The notes beneath the pieces were generated by a model that did not search any database, was not told the DNA's origin, and saw only the letters and a list, made by a program, of their open reading frames with translations. Below, one piece after another: positions 30,448 through 38,657 of a DNA stretch of 64,000 nucleotides. Within the stretch, counting starts at the first letter, position 1. Every line of letters begins with the position of its first letter. Position numbers and translations under genes: made by a program. This stretch comes from Arcticibacter sp041902385 (GTDB lineage: Bacteria; Bacteroidota; Bacteroidia; Sphingobacteriales; Sphingobacteriaceae), in NCBI RefSeq assembly GCF_041902385.1, contig NZ_CP169244.1, positions 2,852,001 through 2,916,000 of the forward strand, given 5' to 3'.

Positions 30448-31431
30448 ATGAGAAGCATTTACACGATAGCCGACATGACCACCCAGGTGATATCTAAAGA
30501 ACATCCTCAGGGAATGCGTGCAAAGAACGGATTGGAAGAATCTGAGCTCTGTGTCGAGTACAAAACAATGAGGAGTTCCGCCAGGGCGGTGTTGTTGGAT
30601 GGGGCAAAGGTTGTTTATAGGGAAAGCTGCATCACAGAGGAGTTCAGGATGGGAGTAGAACATGATTTTCCATTTCTTAAAATGCAGTTCGAAATAGAAG
30701 GACACTCGGCCTTTCACAGTACAGTACGAGGAGTTCCGGATGTGGTTATTCCGGGCGGTCACCACCGTTTCTTTTTCCTCCCGGAAGTAAAGGGCTTTCT
30801 CACCTACCCGTGCTCGAGAAGTACGGTCGAGATAAACCTGACGGAGGAATTTCTTTCCAGGATACTGCAAAATGATCTTCGTGCCATGGGCGCTTTTAGT
30901 GCTGCGCTGGGGCAGAGAGAACCGGCTTTGCTTGGTACTCGGCCAATGCCAATATTGCCGGAAATGCGGTACATTCTTTTTGAGATGAAGAACTGCAATT
31001 ATCAGGGGATCCTGAAGAAGATCTATCTGGAGACGAAAATTACAGAACTTCTTTTGATGCAAATCAGACAGACAGGAGAAAGTGGACAGAGGGATGTCAG
31101 AATGAAAAAGGCCGACATAGAGAAGCTTCACTTCGTAAAGGAGTACATTGCCCGCAACATTCATGATCCAAAGTCAATTGTTGAACTGTCGAGGCTCTCA
31201 GGAATGAACGATTGTAAGCTAAAGAGCGGCTTCAAGGCTGTCTTTGGCTGTACCATTTTCGAGTATCTAACTTCGGTCAGACTTGATAGGGCGAGGCATT
31301 TGCTGGAGGACGGTGATCAAACAATAGCAGAAATCGCTTATCTGGTCGGTTACCGTCATTCTCAGCATTTCGCCGCCGCTTTCCGCAGAAAGTTTGGCTG
31401 TAGCCCCAGTCAGGTAAGGCCAAATTCTTAG
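30448..31431 (+). CDS. AraC-family transcriptional regulator (PchR-like)
   Basis: 327 residues. The C-terminal about 100 residues carry two helix-turn-helix units: SIVELSRLSGMNDCKLKSGF, and TIAEIAYLVGYRHSQHFAAA followed by FRRKFGCSPSQVR. The N-terminal part is a ligand-sensing domain of the type found in siderophore-responsive regulators. It is divergent from the TonB receptor/PepSY operon with about 95 bases between starts. It therefore probably activates receptor expression when the cognate siderophore is present; that role is inferred from position. Confidence 0.87.
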   Translation: MRSIYTIADMTTQVISKEHPQGMRAKNGLEESELCVEYKTMRSSARAVLLDGAKVVYRESCITEEFRMGVEHDFPFLKMQFEIEGHSAFHSTVRGVPDVVIPGGHHRFFFLPEVKGFLTYPCSRSTVEINLTEEFLSRILQNDLRAMGAFSAALGQREPALLGTRPMPILPEMRYILFEMKNCNYQGILKKIYLETKITELLLMQIRQTGESGQRDVRMKKADIEKLHFVKEYIARNIHDPKSIVELSRLSGMNDCKLKSGFKAVFGCTIFEYLTSVRLDRARHLLEDGDQTIAEIAYLVGYRHSQHFAAAFRRKFGCSPSQVRPNS

Positions 31432-31511
31432 TAAAAGACGATCTGACGCTACCCGCCAAACGTATTCTGCCGGCTCTCTCCCCGCGCCTAATAGGAGTAC
31501 CGGTCAATCGA

Positions 31512-32317
31512 CTAGCCCGAGAAGGCAATGATGTAGTCCAGGTATGTTTCGTCTTCACGCTGAGCTCCGCGGGTATAATAAGGTTTTCCGAGTAACCGCA
31601 CTTCCTGTGTCGATGACACACCTGCCAGGCTGATACACCGCCGTTCAGGGAGCGGAACCCTTCCGTCCAGGAGCTGATAGGCTTCCTCTGATACAAGGAG
31701 ATCGTTGTTTAATTCTTTTGTCTTTGTCTGGAGCCTGGAAGCGATATTTACAGGAAAACCCATGACTGAAAGTTTGCTCTGACCGTCGAGCGACGATTGT
31801 CCTATCACAACCTCCCCTTATGCAGCCCGATGCCGATCTCCAGAAGCTCACCCCGGTTTTCATTCCCGTGGGCAGCGTTAAAGAGGTCGATCGTGTCAAA
31901 GATCATTTTTGCAGCCTGGTAGCTTTCGTTCACTGCTTCTTTTATTGCCCCGCCCATACCAAAAACAGCGTAGAGGCTGTCGCCCGCCGTTTCCACTACT
32001 GTCCCCCCGAAGCTTTTTACAATTTGACCGAACATGGAAAAAAGCCTTTTTACTACCTGAACAACTTCTCTCGCCGGCCGCGATTCCATCAGTCCGGTAA
32101 AGTTGCGGATATCAAGGAACATAATGGCCAGTTCCTTTTCAAGCTCGGGTGGCTGCAGAGATGCCACCTGGGCAGTCACCAAACTGTTGAACCTACTCAG
32201 CAAACTTGTGTTACTGTTCGTCAAATTTGAGGAAGTAAAATTTAATTCCATGTCCAGCTCTTTATTAGGTAGACGAATGAGAACTGAAAAGATTTTAAGA
32301 AATATTAAAATAACCAT
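31512..32317 (-). CDS. Class III adenylate/guanylate cyclase, apparent frameshift
   Basis: Repaired product is 268 residues. The catalytic domain shows the metal-binding Asp in MFLDIRNFTG, the second Asp in ETAGDSLYAVFG, and the transition-state Asn/Arg in VNIASRLQ. The frame breaks at a run of four C on the plus strand, 31814-31817. One more base would read GLHKGEVVIGQSS and fuse the two parts. The N-terminus is short, with a hydrophobic stretch MVILIFLKIFSVLIRL before the cyclase domain; ATG 32251 is an alternative start. Most relatives carry a larger sensor region, so this may be a minimal cyclase. A Lys/Asp pair for base selection could not be fixed. Confidence 0.8.
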
Positions 32318-32515
32318 TGAATAAATTCACCTCGTTCATTACTTCTCATTCTCCTCCGTTCAAATTCTCGAAGAACAGGAGATCCTGCTTTGTTCCTCCT
32401 CTGTTTTTCAAATATTCAAGCATCTTGTTCGAGAACCATTTGATTTGGGCTAATAACTCGGAGTTGTTAAATTTAATCCGGTTTTACCGGTGACCTGCGA
32501 TCAGGGAACGCCCCG

Positions 32516-32543
32516 TTTGACCGACTTATTTATTGTAATTTTG
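32516..32543 (+). promoter_or_regulatory. Promoter of EVE-domain gene
   Basis: TTTG at 32516-32519 and TAATTTTG at 32536-32543 match the -33 and -7 elements of the Bacteroidetes primary sigma factor. The 16-base gap is a few bases shorter than usual. The start codon follows at 32558. Confidence 0.5.
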
Positions 32544-32557
32544 CCCTTATTTTAATT

Positions 32558-32983
32558 ATGGCTTCAGATAGCAAGAACGTACATTATTGGTTAGTGAAAA
32601 GTGAACCCCACAAATATAGCTGGGAGAAGTTTAATGAAGATGGTCGTACCTTCTGGGACGGCGTGCGGAACTTTCAGGCCAGGAATAACCTGAAGGCAAT
32701 GAAGGAAGGAGACCTGGTCTTATTTTACCATAGTAACGAGGGAAAGGAAGTGGTAGGCGTAGCAAAGGTTGTAAAAGAGTTCTATCAGGATCCCACAACT
32801 GAAGACGCAAATTGGGTGGTGGTTGACCTTGCGCCTGTTGAGTCCCTAAAGAAGCCTGTCTCCCTTGAACAGATCAAGAAGGATGAAAGGCTTCAGAATA
32901 TCGGACTTGTTAAACAGGGACGACTATCCGTAATGGCTCTTAAAGCAGAAGAGTTTGACCGCATTGTTGAGCTGGGCGCTTAA
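32558..32983 (+). CDS. EVE domain protein
   Basis: 141 residues, almost wholly one EVE domain of the PUA/YTH superfamily. Visible hallmarks are the opening HYWLVKSEPHKYSWEKF, then WDGVRNFQARNNLKAMKEGD and VLFYHSNEGKEVVGVAKVVK. EVE proteins are predicted to bind modified bases in DNA or RNA. Here it stands alone under its own promoter, with no restriction or defence gene next to it, so a housekeeping nucleic-acid role is more likely than phage defence. That is inference. Confidence 0.9.
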   Translation: MASDSKNVHYWLVKSEPHKYSWEKFNEDGRTFWDGVRNFQARNNLKAMKEGDLVLFYHSNEGKEVVGVAKVVKEFYQDPTTEDANWVVVDLAPVESLKKPVSLEQIKKDERLQNIGLVKQGRLSVMALKAEEFDRIVELGA

Positions 32984-33039
32984 CCCTGGTTGCTCTATTG
33001 GAATACCGTCCCTTATGTAACTGCATACGCGGAAAAGTT

Positions 33040-33573
33040 TTAATCCACATCATCCGCCGGGAAAAAGATGGCCCGCAGGCCCGTCGCATTTTCCGGCTTC
33101 ATTTTTCCTGCCAGGATCAGACGAAACTCCCGTCTTGAGCCCGCCGTCTCGTAAAAGCGCTTCTCTTCTTCCGTTTCCGGTATGAGCTCGGGGATCAGGG
33201 CCGGCTTTCCATCGTCATCAAGTGCAACGAACGTATAAAAAGCTTCGTTGCTCTTGATCTTTGTTCCCGACGGGATATTTTCGCTATAGACCTCTATCCG
33301 CACTTCCATAGACGTATGGAATGCCCGTGTTACTTTGGCCGTAATAGTTATCACATCTCCCAATTTTACGGGATGTTTGAAAGATACGTTGTCCACTGAT
33401 GCTGTCACAACGATATGATTAGAATGCCTCTGTGCCGATATTGCTGCCGCGATGTCCATCAGGTGAAGGAGTCGTCCCCCCATTAAATTGTGCAGAGGAT
33501 TGGTATCGTTTGGCAATACCAGTTCGTTCATTACGGTATATGATTCACTAGCCGGTTTCGAAGTTATTTCCAT
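33040..33573 (-). CDS. Acyl-CoA thioesterase, hot-dog fold
   Basis: 177 residues. NELVLPNDTNPLHNLMGGRL followed by LHLMDIAAAISAQRH matches the YciA/BFIT hot-dog thioesterase signature, with the catalytic Asn/Asp region and central helix. VTASVDNVSFKHPVKLGDVI and VRIEVYSENIPSG complete the fold. It hydrolyses acyl-CoA to free acid and CoA in the cytoplasm; chain-length preference is unknown. Confidence 0.87.
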   Translation of the reverse strand: MEITSKPASESYTVMNELVLPNDTNPLHNLMGGRLLHLMDIAAAISAQRHSNHIVVTASVDNVSFKHPVKLGDVITITAKVTRAFHTSMEVRIEVYSENIPSGTKIKSNEAFYTFVALDDDGKPALIPELIPETEEEKRFYETAGSRREFRLILAGKMKPENATGLRAIFFPADDVD

Positions 33574-33835
33574 ATGAGGGTTGTGTGTTGTGAGTTGTGT
33601 GTTGCCTGTCTTCTTTGTTCTATGTTCAATGGTGCTATCTGTGTTGTGTGATTTGTACTGCGGCTAAGTTCAGCGTTTCGAGTTGCCTGTGTTTTTGCAA
33701 CAACTAACCACTCCTGGCAATAGTAGCCTAAAGTAACAACGGTCTATATGCAATCGGCCTCAACGTTGAAAAGCTATAACCTCCACTTACAACTTACCAC
33801 TTAATACTTACAACCTACAACTTACAACTCGCCAC
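33574..33835. repeat. Low-complexity intergenic stretch with degenerate short repeats
   Basis: No gene is seen. Near 33580-33605 the plus strand has GTTGTGTGTTGTGAGTTGTG-type repeats. Near 33780-33845 it has CTTACAACTTACCACTTA and related 7-8 base units (minus strand: GTTGTAAGTTGTAGGTT type). The second run reaches into the 3' end of the T9SS plug gene. Such degenerate runs recur at other intergenic sites in the window. Confidence 0.6.
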
Positions 33836-35176
33836 CTACAACTCGCTATACCCCACCAGTTCTTCCCATCTGGAACCGGGGCGCTTGTAGTAGAAGAAAA
33901 GCTGATATCGGTTGCGGGTCTGAAAGAAAGAGCCCTCAAATGCGGTCCTGTTCGCTTCAACCGGTGCCCCTCCAGAGTTCCTTGCCCACACATACTGGTA
34001 ATCATACAATCCCTGCTTCAGTAACAAGCTTCCGTAAAAACGGTTTCTCTCCGCGTCGTACACCATCTTGTTTTCATCCGATAGGTCGTAGCCATTGAAC
34101 TTGCCGACAATGTATGCATCTCCATCTTTTGATGGAGGTTCAGCTTCAAGTACGAAATTCACCTGTGCGTAGTCAGCATCCGTACGGTTATCCCTGCCGT
34201 CGAGGTTCCTGATGTAAAAGTTTCCGTTTTCGTCGAAGGAAGAGTTATATGGCCCTGCGCTGCGCTCTGTGTCGGGTAATAGCTGAACAACATTGACCGT
34301 ATCTTTTCTCATTGCGGCTACCCGCTCCGACTGGAGTCGCAGCGTCCTAAGATCGAAGAACCTGAACTCGTTTCCCCCGGCAAAATCAAACAAATTGAGA
34401 TCGTTATAGACCAGCTGATTGGGCCGAATGAAAGTAGGCCGTGGCGCAATCTGTATTGCATCGGGCCGCCCGTTCTGCATTACAATCATGCGGATGTCGA
34501 GATACGGGTTCTGGATCTCCAGCTGGGAGCTGTTCACAATGGCATTAACCTTCTGATTCTGATCCCGGTTCTGTACCTTGCCCGAGGATGCGATTTCAGC
34601 GGCAATGGCCACCCTGGGAGAAACAATGTAAAAACGACGGGTCAGAAGCAGCCGGTTCTGATCTCCGTCCTCGTATACCTTCAAAAGGTAATTTCCCGAC
34701 AGCTTCGGCCTTACTGTTGTTCCGGGGAAAATAAGCTCGTAATGCGTATACTTTTGAAGCGTATTAAAAGAAAAGCGATACTCGTTAATCCTGTCTTCTG
34801 TAAAGCTTTCCAGATAATCGATAGGAGAAAGCCTGCTGCTGTTCCACTGAGCATCGCAGTGCTCAATTGTATAATAGAGGTTCCTGCTTCCCGCTCTGAG
34901 ATCGTCAAAGGCGAGCAGCAGTTCATCGTTGCCACCGAGCGTGATGACAGGCGTCGACTGTTCCTTCGAGCGGTTGTAAAATTCGACAGATTTTATTTGC
35001 GGAATGTACGCATGGTCCTTGTAAACCAGTTGTTGCTCAGGAGCCAGGGCCGCTGACTCCCGTTTCTTTTTCTGCCCCCAGGCCGGGGCTGTCGCATACA
35101 TTAACAGGATGAATAAGATGAACAACCGCCGTCTGCATCCATTCTTTCCAGTCTTCCTCATAACCATTCCGCCCAT
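33836..35176 (-). CDS. Type IX secretion system plug protein (DUF5103)
   Basis: About 446 residues from ATG 35176. The signal peptide follows a basic N-region (RLFILFILLMYATAPAWGQ). The body matches DUF5103, named the plug of the Bacteroidetes type IX secretion translocon: YKDHAYIPQIKSVEFYNRSK, NLYYTIEHCDAQWN, YRFSFNTLQKYTHYELIFPG and a C-terminal immunoglobulin-like part. In the characterised system, Plug closes the periplasmic side of the SprA channel. A polypurine run precedes the ATG at 35176. An in-frame start at 35287 would overlap the ABC-F gene and add an unlikely basic extension. Confidence 0.85.
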   Translation of the reverse strand: MGGMVMRKTGKNGCRRRLFILFILLMYATAPAWGQKKKRESAALAPEQQLVYKDHAYIPQIKSVEFYNRSKEQSTPVITLGGNDELLLAFDDLRAGSRNLYYTIEHCDAQWNSSRLSPIDYLESFTEDRINEYRFSFNTLQKYTHYELIFPGTTVRPKLSGNYLLKVYEDGDQNRLLLTRRFYIVSPRVAIAAEIASSGKVQNRDQNQKVNAIVNSSQLEIQNPYLDIRMIVMQNGRPDAIQIAPRPTFIRPNQLVYNDLNLFDFAGGNEFRFFDLRTLRLQSERVAAMRKDTVNVVQLLPDTERSAGPYNSSFDENGNFYIRNLDGRDNRTDADYAQVNFVLEAEPPSKDGDAYIVGKFNGYDLSDENKMVYDAERNRFYGSLLLKQGLYDYQYVWARNSGGAPVEANRTAFEGSFFQTRNRYQLFFYYKRPGSRWEELVGYSEL

Positions 35177-35192
35177 CGTTGTCCCCCTGTTA

Positions 35193-37109
35193 TTAGTTGC
35201 TTTCCAGTTCCATGATTTGTTCGGCCAGGCTTTCCCAATCGGCCTGGCTGGTCTGCAGATCACCCTTCGCTTTTTGATAGCGCTCATTGGCTGCCTGCAG
35301 TTTCGCTGCGTCCTGATAGATCTCCTCGTTGCCGAGTTCTGCTTCCGCCTCTTTTACTTCTTTCTCCAGGCCGGCGATCCTGTCTTCCAGCTGCTGAAGC
35401 GTCTGATTCAGCTTCTTAAGCTGCCGGTTCTTATCATCGTTCTGCGTATGTTGCTTAGGAGCAGCTTTCTCTTCTTTCTTTACTGACGCCGGCGCAGGTT
35501 TAGAAGATGTCACTACCCGCCTGGAATTCCATTCTTCGTACTCTGCGTACGTTCCCGGGTACTCCTTGATCTGATGGTCCTCAATAAACCATATCTTATT
35601 TGCCACATTATCGAGCAAATAGCGGTCGTGCGATACCACGATGAATGTTCCTTCGAACTGATTCAGGGCCTGGATCAGGATATTGACCGACTGGATATCG
35701 AGGTGGTTGGTAGGCTCATCGAGGATCAGGAAGTTGGCGTCGGCAGTCAGCGCTTTCGCCAGGGCGACCCTTGATTTTTCCCCTCCCGACAGAACCCGGA
35801 TCTTCTTAAATACGTCGTCCCCTGTAAAAAGGAAGCTGCCCAATATAGAGCGCAGTTCTGTTTCAGTATGTTTAGGAGCAAAGGCCTGCAGTTCGTTCAG
35901 GATTTCATTGTCCAGATGCAAGGATTCCAGCTGGTGCTGCGCAAAGAAAGTCTCCGTTACGTTATGGCCCGTGATACACTCACCTTCAAATTTTTCTGTT
36001 CCCGCGATGATCCGCAGCAAGGTAGATTTTCCCTTCCCGTTCGCTCCGATCAGAGCGATCTTGTCGCCTTTTTCAATAACGGCGCTCGTATGATCCAGGA
36101 TCTGGTTGGAGGGGTATGACTTGCTTACATTTTCGAGGCGTATTACGTGACGGCCCGATTGCTTGCTGAACTTGAAGCTGAAGTTGACGGATGGATTGTC
36201 ATCATCCACATCGTCGACGCGATCCATCTTTTCGAGCATCTTAATACGCGACTGGGCAAACTTGGCTTTACTAGCCTTTGCCCGGAACCGTTCGATCAGG
36301 CGCTCTTCCTGCTTTATTTTTTGCTGCTGATTCTTGTATTCGTTCCGCTGGATTTCCTCACGCATGCCCTTTTCTTCCAGGTAGTAGGTGTAATTGCCGG
36401 CATAGGAAGTAAGCTTTCCTTTGCGCGATTCCACAATTCGGTTTACCACCCGGTCGAGGAACCACCTGTCATGCGATACAATGACAATAGCGCCGTCAAA
36501 TGCCTGAAGATAAGTTTCCAGCCATTTGATAGAGGGTAAGTCAAGGTGGTTGGTAGGCTCATCGAGCAGCAGGATGTCGGGCACCTGAAGAAGAATCTTG
36601 GCCAGCATCACACGCATTCTCCAGCCCCCAGAGAACTCGGAGAGAGGCCGTTTCTGGTCATCCTCGCTGAACCCGAGACCGGCCAGGATTTCGTGAGCCT
36701 TAAACTCAATGTTGTACCCGTCGAGTGCTTCAAACTCATGCTGCTTGTCGCTGAGTTTATGAAGGATGTCGTCCGAGTAGTCTGTTTCGAGCTTCTTGAG
36801 GAGCTTTTCAATCTCCGCATGGAGCTGATTCTGACGGGCAAAAGCTTCCATAGCCACATGCAGAATGCTCTTATCGGACTGATACGACAGCAGGTCCTGG
36901 TTCAGGTAACCGATCTTTAGATCCTTCGACATCGAAATAGTGCCGCTCGTAGGGCTATAGTCGCCCACGATCAGCTTTAAAAGTGTCGTCTTTCCCGTAC
37001 CGTTGGCGCCAATCAGTCCGGTTTTGTCGCCAGGCTTGATGTGCCAGTTTGCTTCGTCGTATAATGCCCTTGCACCAATCTCGAACGTAAGGTTGTTAAT
37101 TGCAATCAC
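35193..37109 (-). CDS. ABC-F family ATPase (ribosome-associated)
   Basis: About 638 residues from GTG 37109. Two ATPase domains carry Walker A GANGTGKTTLL and GANGKGKSTLL, signatures FSGGWRMR and LSGGEKSRVALAKAL, and Walker B LLLDEPTNHLD and LILDEPTNHLD. The linker is Lys/Arg-rich. The C-terminus has a long coiled coil (QLKKLNQTLQQLEDRIAGLE). There are no membrane segments, which fits soluble ABC-F proteins that act on the ribosome. GTG 37109 gives the usual opening (V)IAINNLTFEIG. A longer frame to 37400 has no family similarity and runs upstream of the promoter element. The next gene starts 16 bases downstream. Confidence 0.9.
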   Translation of the reverse strand: MIAINNLTFEIGARALYDEANWHIKPGDKTGLIGANGTGKTTLLKLIVGDYSPTSGTISMSKDLKIGYLNQDLLSYQSDKSILHVAMEAFARQNQLHAEIEKLLKKLETDYSDDILHKLSDKQHEFEALDGYNIEFKAHEILAGLGFSEDDQKRPLSEFSGGWRMRVMLAKILLQVPDILLLDEPTNHLDLPSIKWLETYLQAFDGAIVIVSHDRWFLDRVVNRIVESRKGKLTSYAGNYTYYLEEKGMREEIQRNEYKNQQQKIKQEERLIERFRAKASKAKFAQSRIKMLEKMDRVDDVDDDNPSVNFSFKFSKQSGRHVIRLENVSKSYPSNQILDHTSAVIEKGDKIALIGANGKGKSTLLRIIAGTEKFEGECITGHNVTETFFAQHQLESLHLDNEILNELQAFAPKHTETELRSILGSFLFTGDDVFKKIRVLSGGEKSRVALAKALTADANFLILDEPTNHLDIQSVNILIQALNQFEGTFIVVSHDRYLLDNVANKIWFIEDHQIKEYPGTYAEYEEWNSRRVVTSSKPAPASVKKEEKAAPKQHTQNDDKNRQLKKLNQTLQQLEDRIAGLEKEVKEAEAELGNEEIYQDAAKLQAANERYQKAKGDLQTSQADWESLAEQIMELESN

Positions 37110-37424
37110 AGATACAAATTTACGAAAAACATTGATGAGCTGCACTGACAATTGGGGAGGTAAGGCGATTGAATGCTCTGAGGGCTGAGTGATCGCTGCA
37201 TTTTCGCTGTTCCATGGCTGGAACAAATGATAGAAAGGGCAATGTATATACCCCGCGTTCCATAACTGGCAGTAGTGATGGACATAACTTAAGCAGGAAT
37301 TGGCCTGCGCTTGGTCGTATTTTATGCCGGGGAACTGACTATGTTGTGCCGCGCTGTTATTCCGGAAAAGAGAAGCCAGGGGGGACAGGAACGAGCTCAC
37401 GTTTTACCGATGAGAGGATGCCGT
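37110..37424. other. Intergenic stretch without recognised gene
   Basis: This 315-base stretch separates the ABC-F and YihY genes. Apart from the candidate -7 element at 37115-37122 I see no RNA gene, conserved protein or strong terminator. Small open frames here lack family-like sequence. Confidence 0.5.
37115..37122 (-). promoter_or_regulatory. -7 element of ABC-F gene
   Basis: Minus strand TAAATTTG matches TAnnTTTG. It is only 5 bases before GTG 37109, implying a leaderless or very short 5' leader if used, and arguing against the longer open frame. Confidence 0.45.
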
Positions 37425-38546
37425 TTATTTACTTTTTACGATCTCCTGGAACTCGTAATGGAAGGCTTTACGGTGCGGCTCAATTGGGCAATTCAGCTTG
37501 TCACTTAACGCTTTGACGAAACAGCCGCCGAAGTAAAAAATTATGGCAGAATAGAATACGAACAGCAGGATCAGCACAATGGATCCGGAGGCTCCGTAGA
37601 TCAGTCCTATATTGCTGATGGTGAGTAAGCTTTTCGTAACCGTTTTACCCAGTGCGAACAAGACTCCCGTAAAGAGGCCTCCTGCCCAGGATACCTTCCA
37701 TGCCGGCCTTCCGTCAGTAAGAAAGCGGAATAACATGGCAAACCAGATGGTGACAATGACAATGAAGAAGATTTCGTTCAGGGTGTTCGCAAATATTAAG
37801 CGGGTTTCGGGGAACAGGTACGAAAGGTAGTTCCCGAGTATACTTTGTGCGGCTTCAATGACAAGTCCCGAGGCAAACAGAAGCCCTGCCAGTACAATGA
37901 TGCCTAGTGCCCTTGCCCGTAATTTCAGCGTAAACCAAATGCCGGGTTTGGATACCACACGGATCTGCCATATTTGATTGAGGGAGTTTTTAATGACATT
38001 AAAGAGGCTTGTGGCAACGAAAAGGAGGAACGCAAATCCCAGCAGTGTGACGTACCAGTGTCTGCTCATGATACTCATATTCTCCAGTACTTCCTTAATC
38101 TGCGAAGCGCTGTTCTTGTTGATCATGGTGCCGATCCTGGTGAGCAGTTCTTTCCGGAGCGACTGTTCATTGATAAAAAGACCGAAGATCTGGATCAGGA
38201 TGACCATGATCGGGGGCAGAGCAAAGGTCGTGAAAAAGGCGGTGGCGCCAGCCAGGCGCAGTGGGTCGTTCCTTTGCAACTCGGTAAAAGAACTCCTGAG
38301 GAGGGAGGGCATCATGAGGCAAACCTCGCCAAGTGTCTTAAGTTTTTCTGCCAGTTTCACTTCAATAGTATAGAGAGGATCAGAGCAAAGCAAATGCCGT
38401 ATATTTTTTTCTGCTGTGCTGGCTCGGGTTTCTAAAAGTAAAGCCGGCCTGGGGATTAGTGCCTGCCGGCTGATCAGTTCCTGAAGAATAACGTATTCGC
38501 AATCCTGTGTGTCGTCTTTTCCCGACTTTAAGGAAGCAGTTAGCAT
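37425..38546 (-). CDS. YihY/BrkB-like membrane protein
   Basis: 373 residues. Six hydrophobic segments are typical of the YihY family: LAGATAFFTTFALPPIMVIL, YVTLLGFAFLLFVATSLFNV, LGIIVLAGLLFASGLVIEA, IFFIVIVTIWFAMLFRFL, ALGKTVTKSLLTISNIG with IYGASGSIVLILLFVFYSAI. NQIWQIR and YGASGS are family motifs. The natural function is unsettled; the old RNase BN assignment is not supported. The first about 55 residues are poorly family-like, so the true start may be downstream. Downstream alternatives include ATG 38315. Confidence 0.8.
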   Translation of the reverse strand: MLTASLKSGKDDTQDCEYVILQELISRQALIPRPALLLETRASTAEKNIRHLLCSDPLYTIEVKLAEKLKTLGEVCLMMPSLLRSSFTELQRNDPLRLAGATAFFTTFALPPIMVILIQIFGLFINEQSLRKELLTRIGTMINKNSASQIKEVLENMSIMSRHWYVTLLGFAFLLFVATSLFNVIKNSLNQIWQIRVVSKPGIWFTLKLRARALGIIVLAGLLFASGLVIEAAQSILGNYLSYLFPETRLIFANTLNEIFFIVIVTIWFAMLFRFLTDGRPAWKVSWAGGLFTGVLFALGKTVTKSLLTISNIGLIYGASGSIVLILLFVFYSAIIFYFGGCFVKALSDKLNCPIEPHRKAFHYEFQEIVKSK

Positions 38547-38606
38547 TGTCAGAACGTGGATCCGCAGGAGGGCACCTGGAGGATCATGACAACATCCAGA
38601 GAACTC

Positions 38607-38645
38607 AAAAAAAGAGGCTGAGATCGCTCTGACCCAGCCTCTTTC
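38607..38645 (-). terminator. Rho-independent terminator of M13 peptidase gene
   Basis: Reading the minus strand, AGAGGCTG pairs with CAGCCTCT around a 14-base loop and is followed by a run of seven T. It sits 13 bases after the peptidase stop codon. Confidence 0.8.
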
Positions 38646-38657
38646 TTACAGTTCCTG

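Noticed and set aside
30337..31164. Open frame antisense to the AraC regulator (275 residues)
   Set aside because: No recognisable domain; the opposite strand has clear helix-turn-helix motifs.
32558..32983. EVE protein as part of a phage-defence system
   Set aside because: No restriction, methylase or toxin gene beside it; likely standalone.
35177..35287. Extended start of T9SS plug protein
   Set aside because: Adds a basic extension ahead of the signal peptide and overlaps the ABC-F gene; ATG 35176 is a better start.
37110..37400. Extended N-terminus of ABC-F protein
   Set aside because: Not family-like and lies upstream of the -7 element.
37214..37516. Small open frame in the ABC-F/YihY gap
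   Set aside because: Overlaps the YihY 3' end and has no protein-like pattern.
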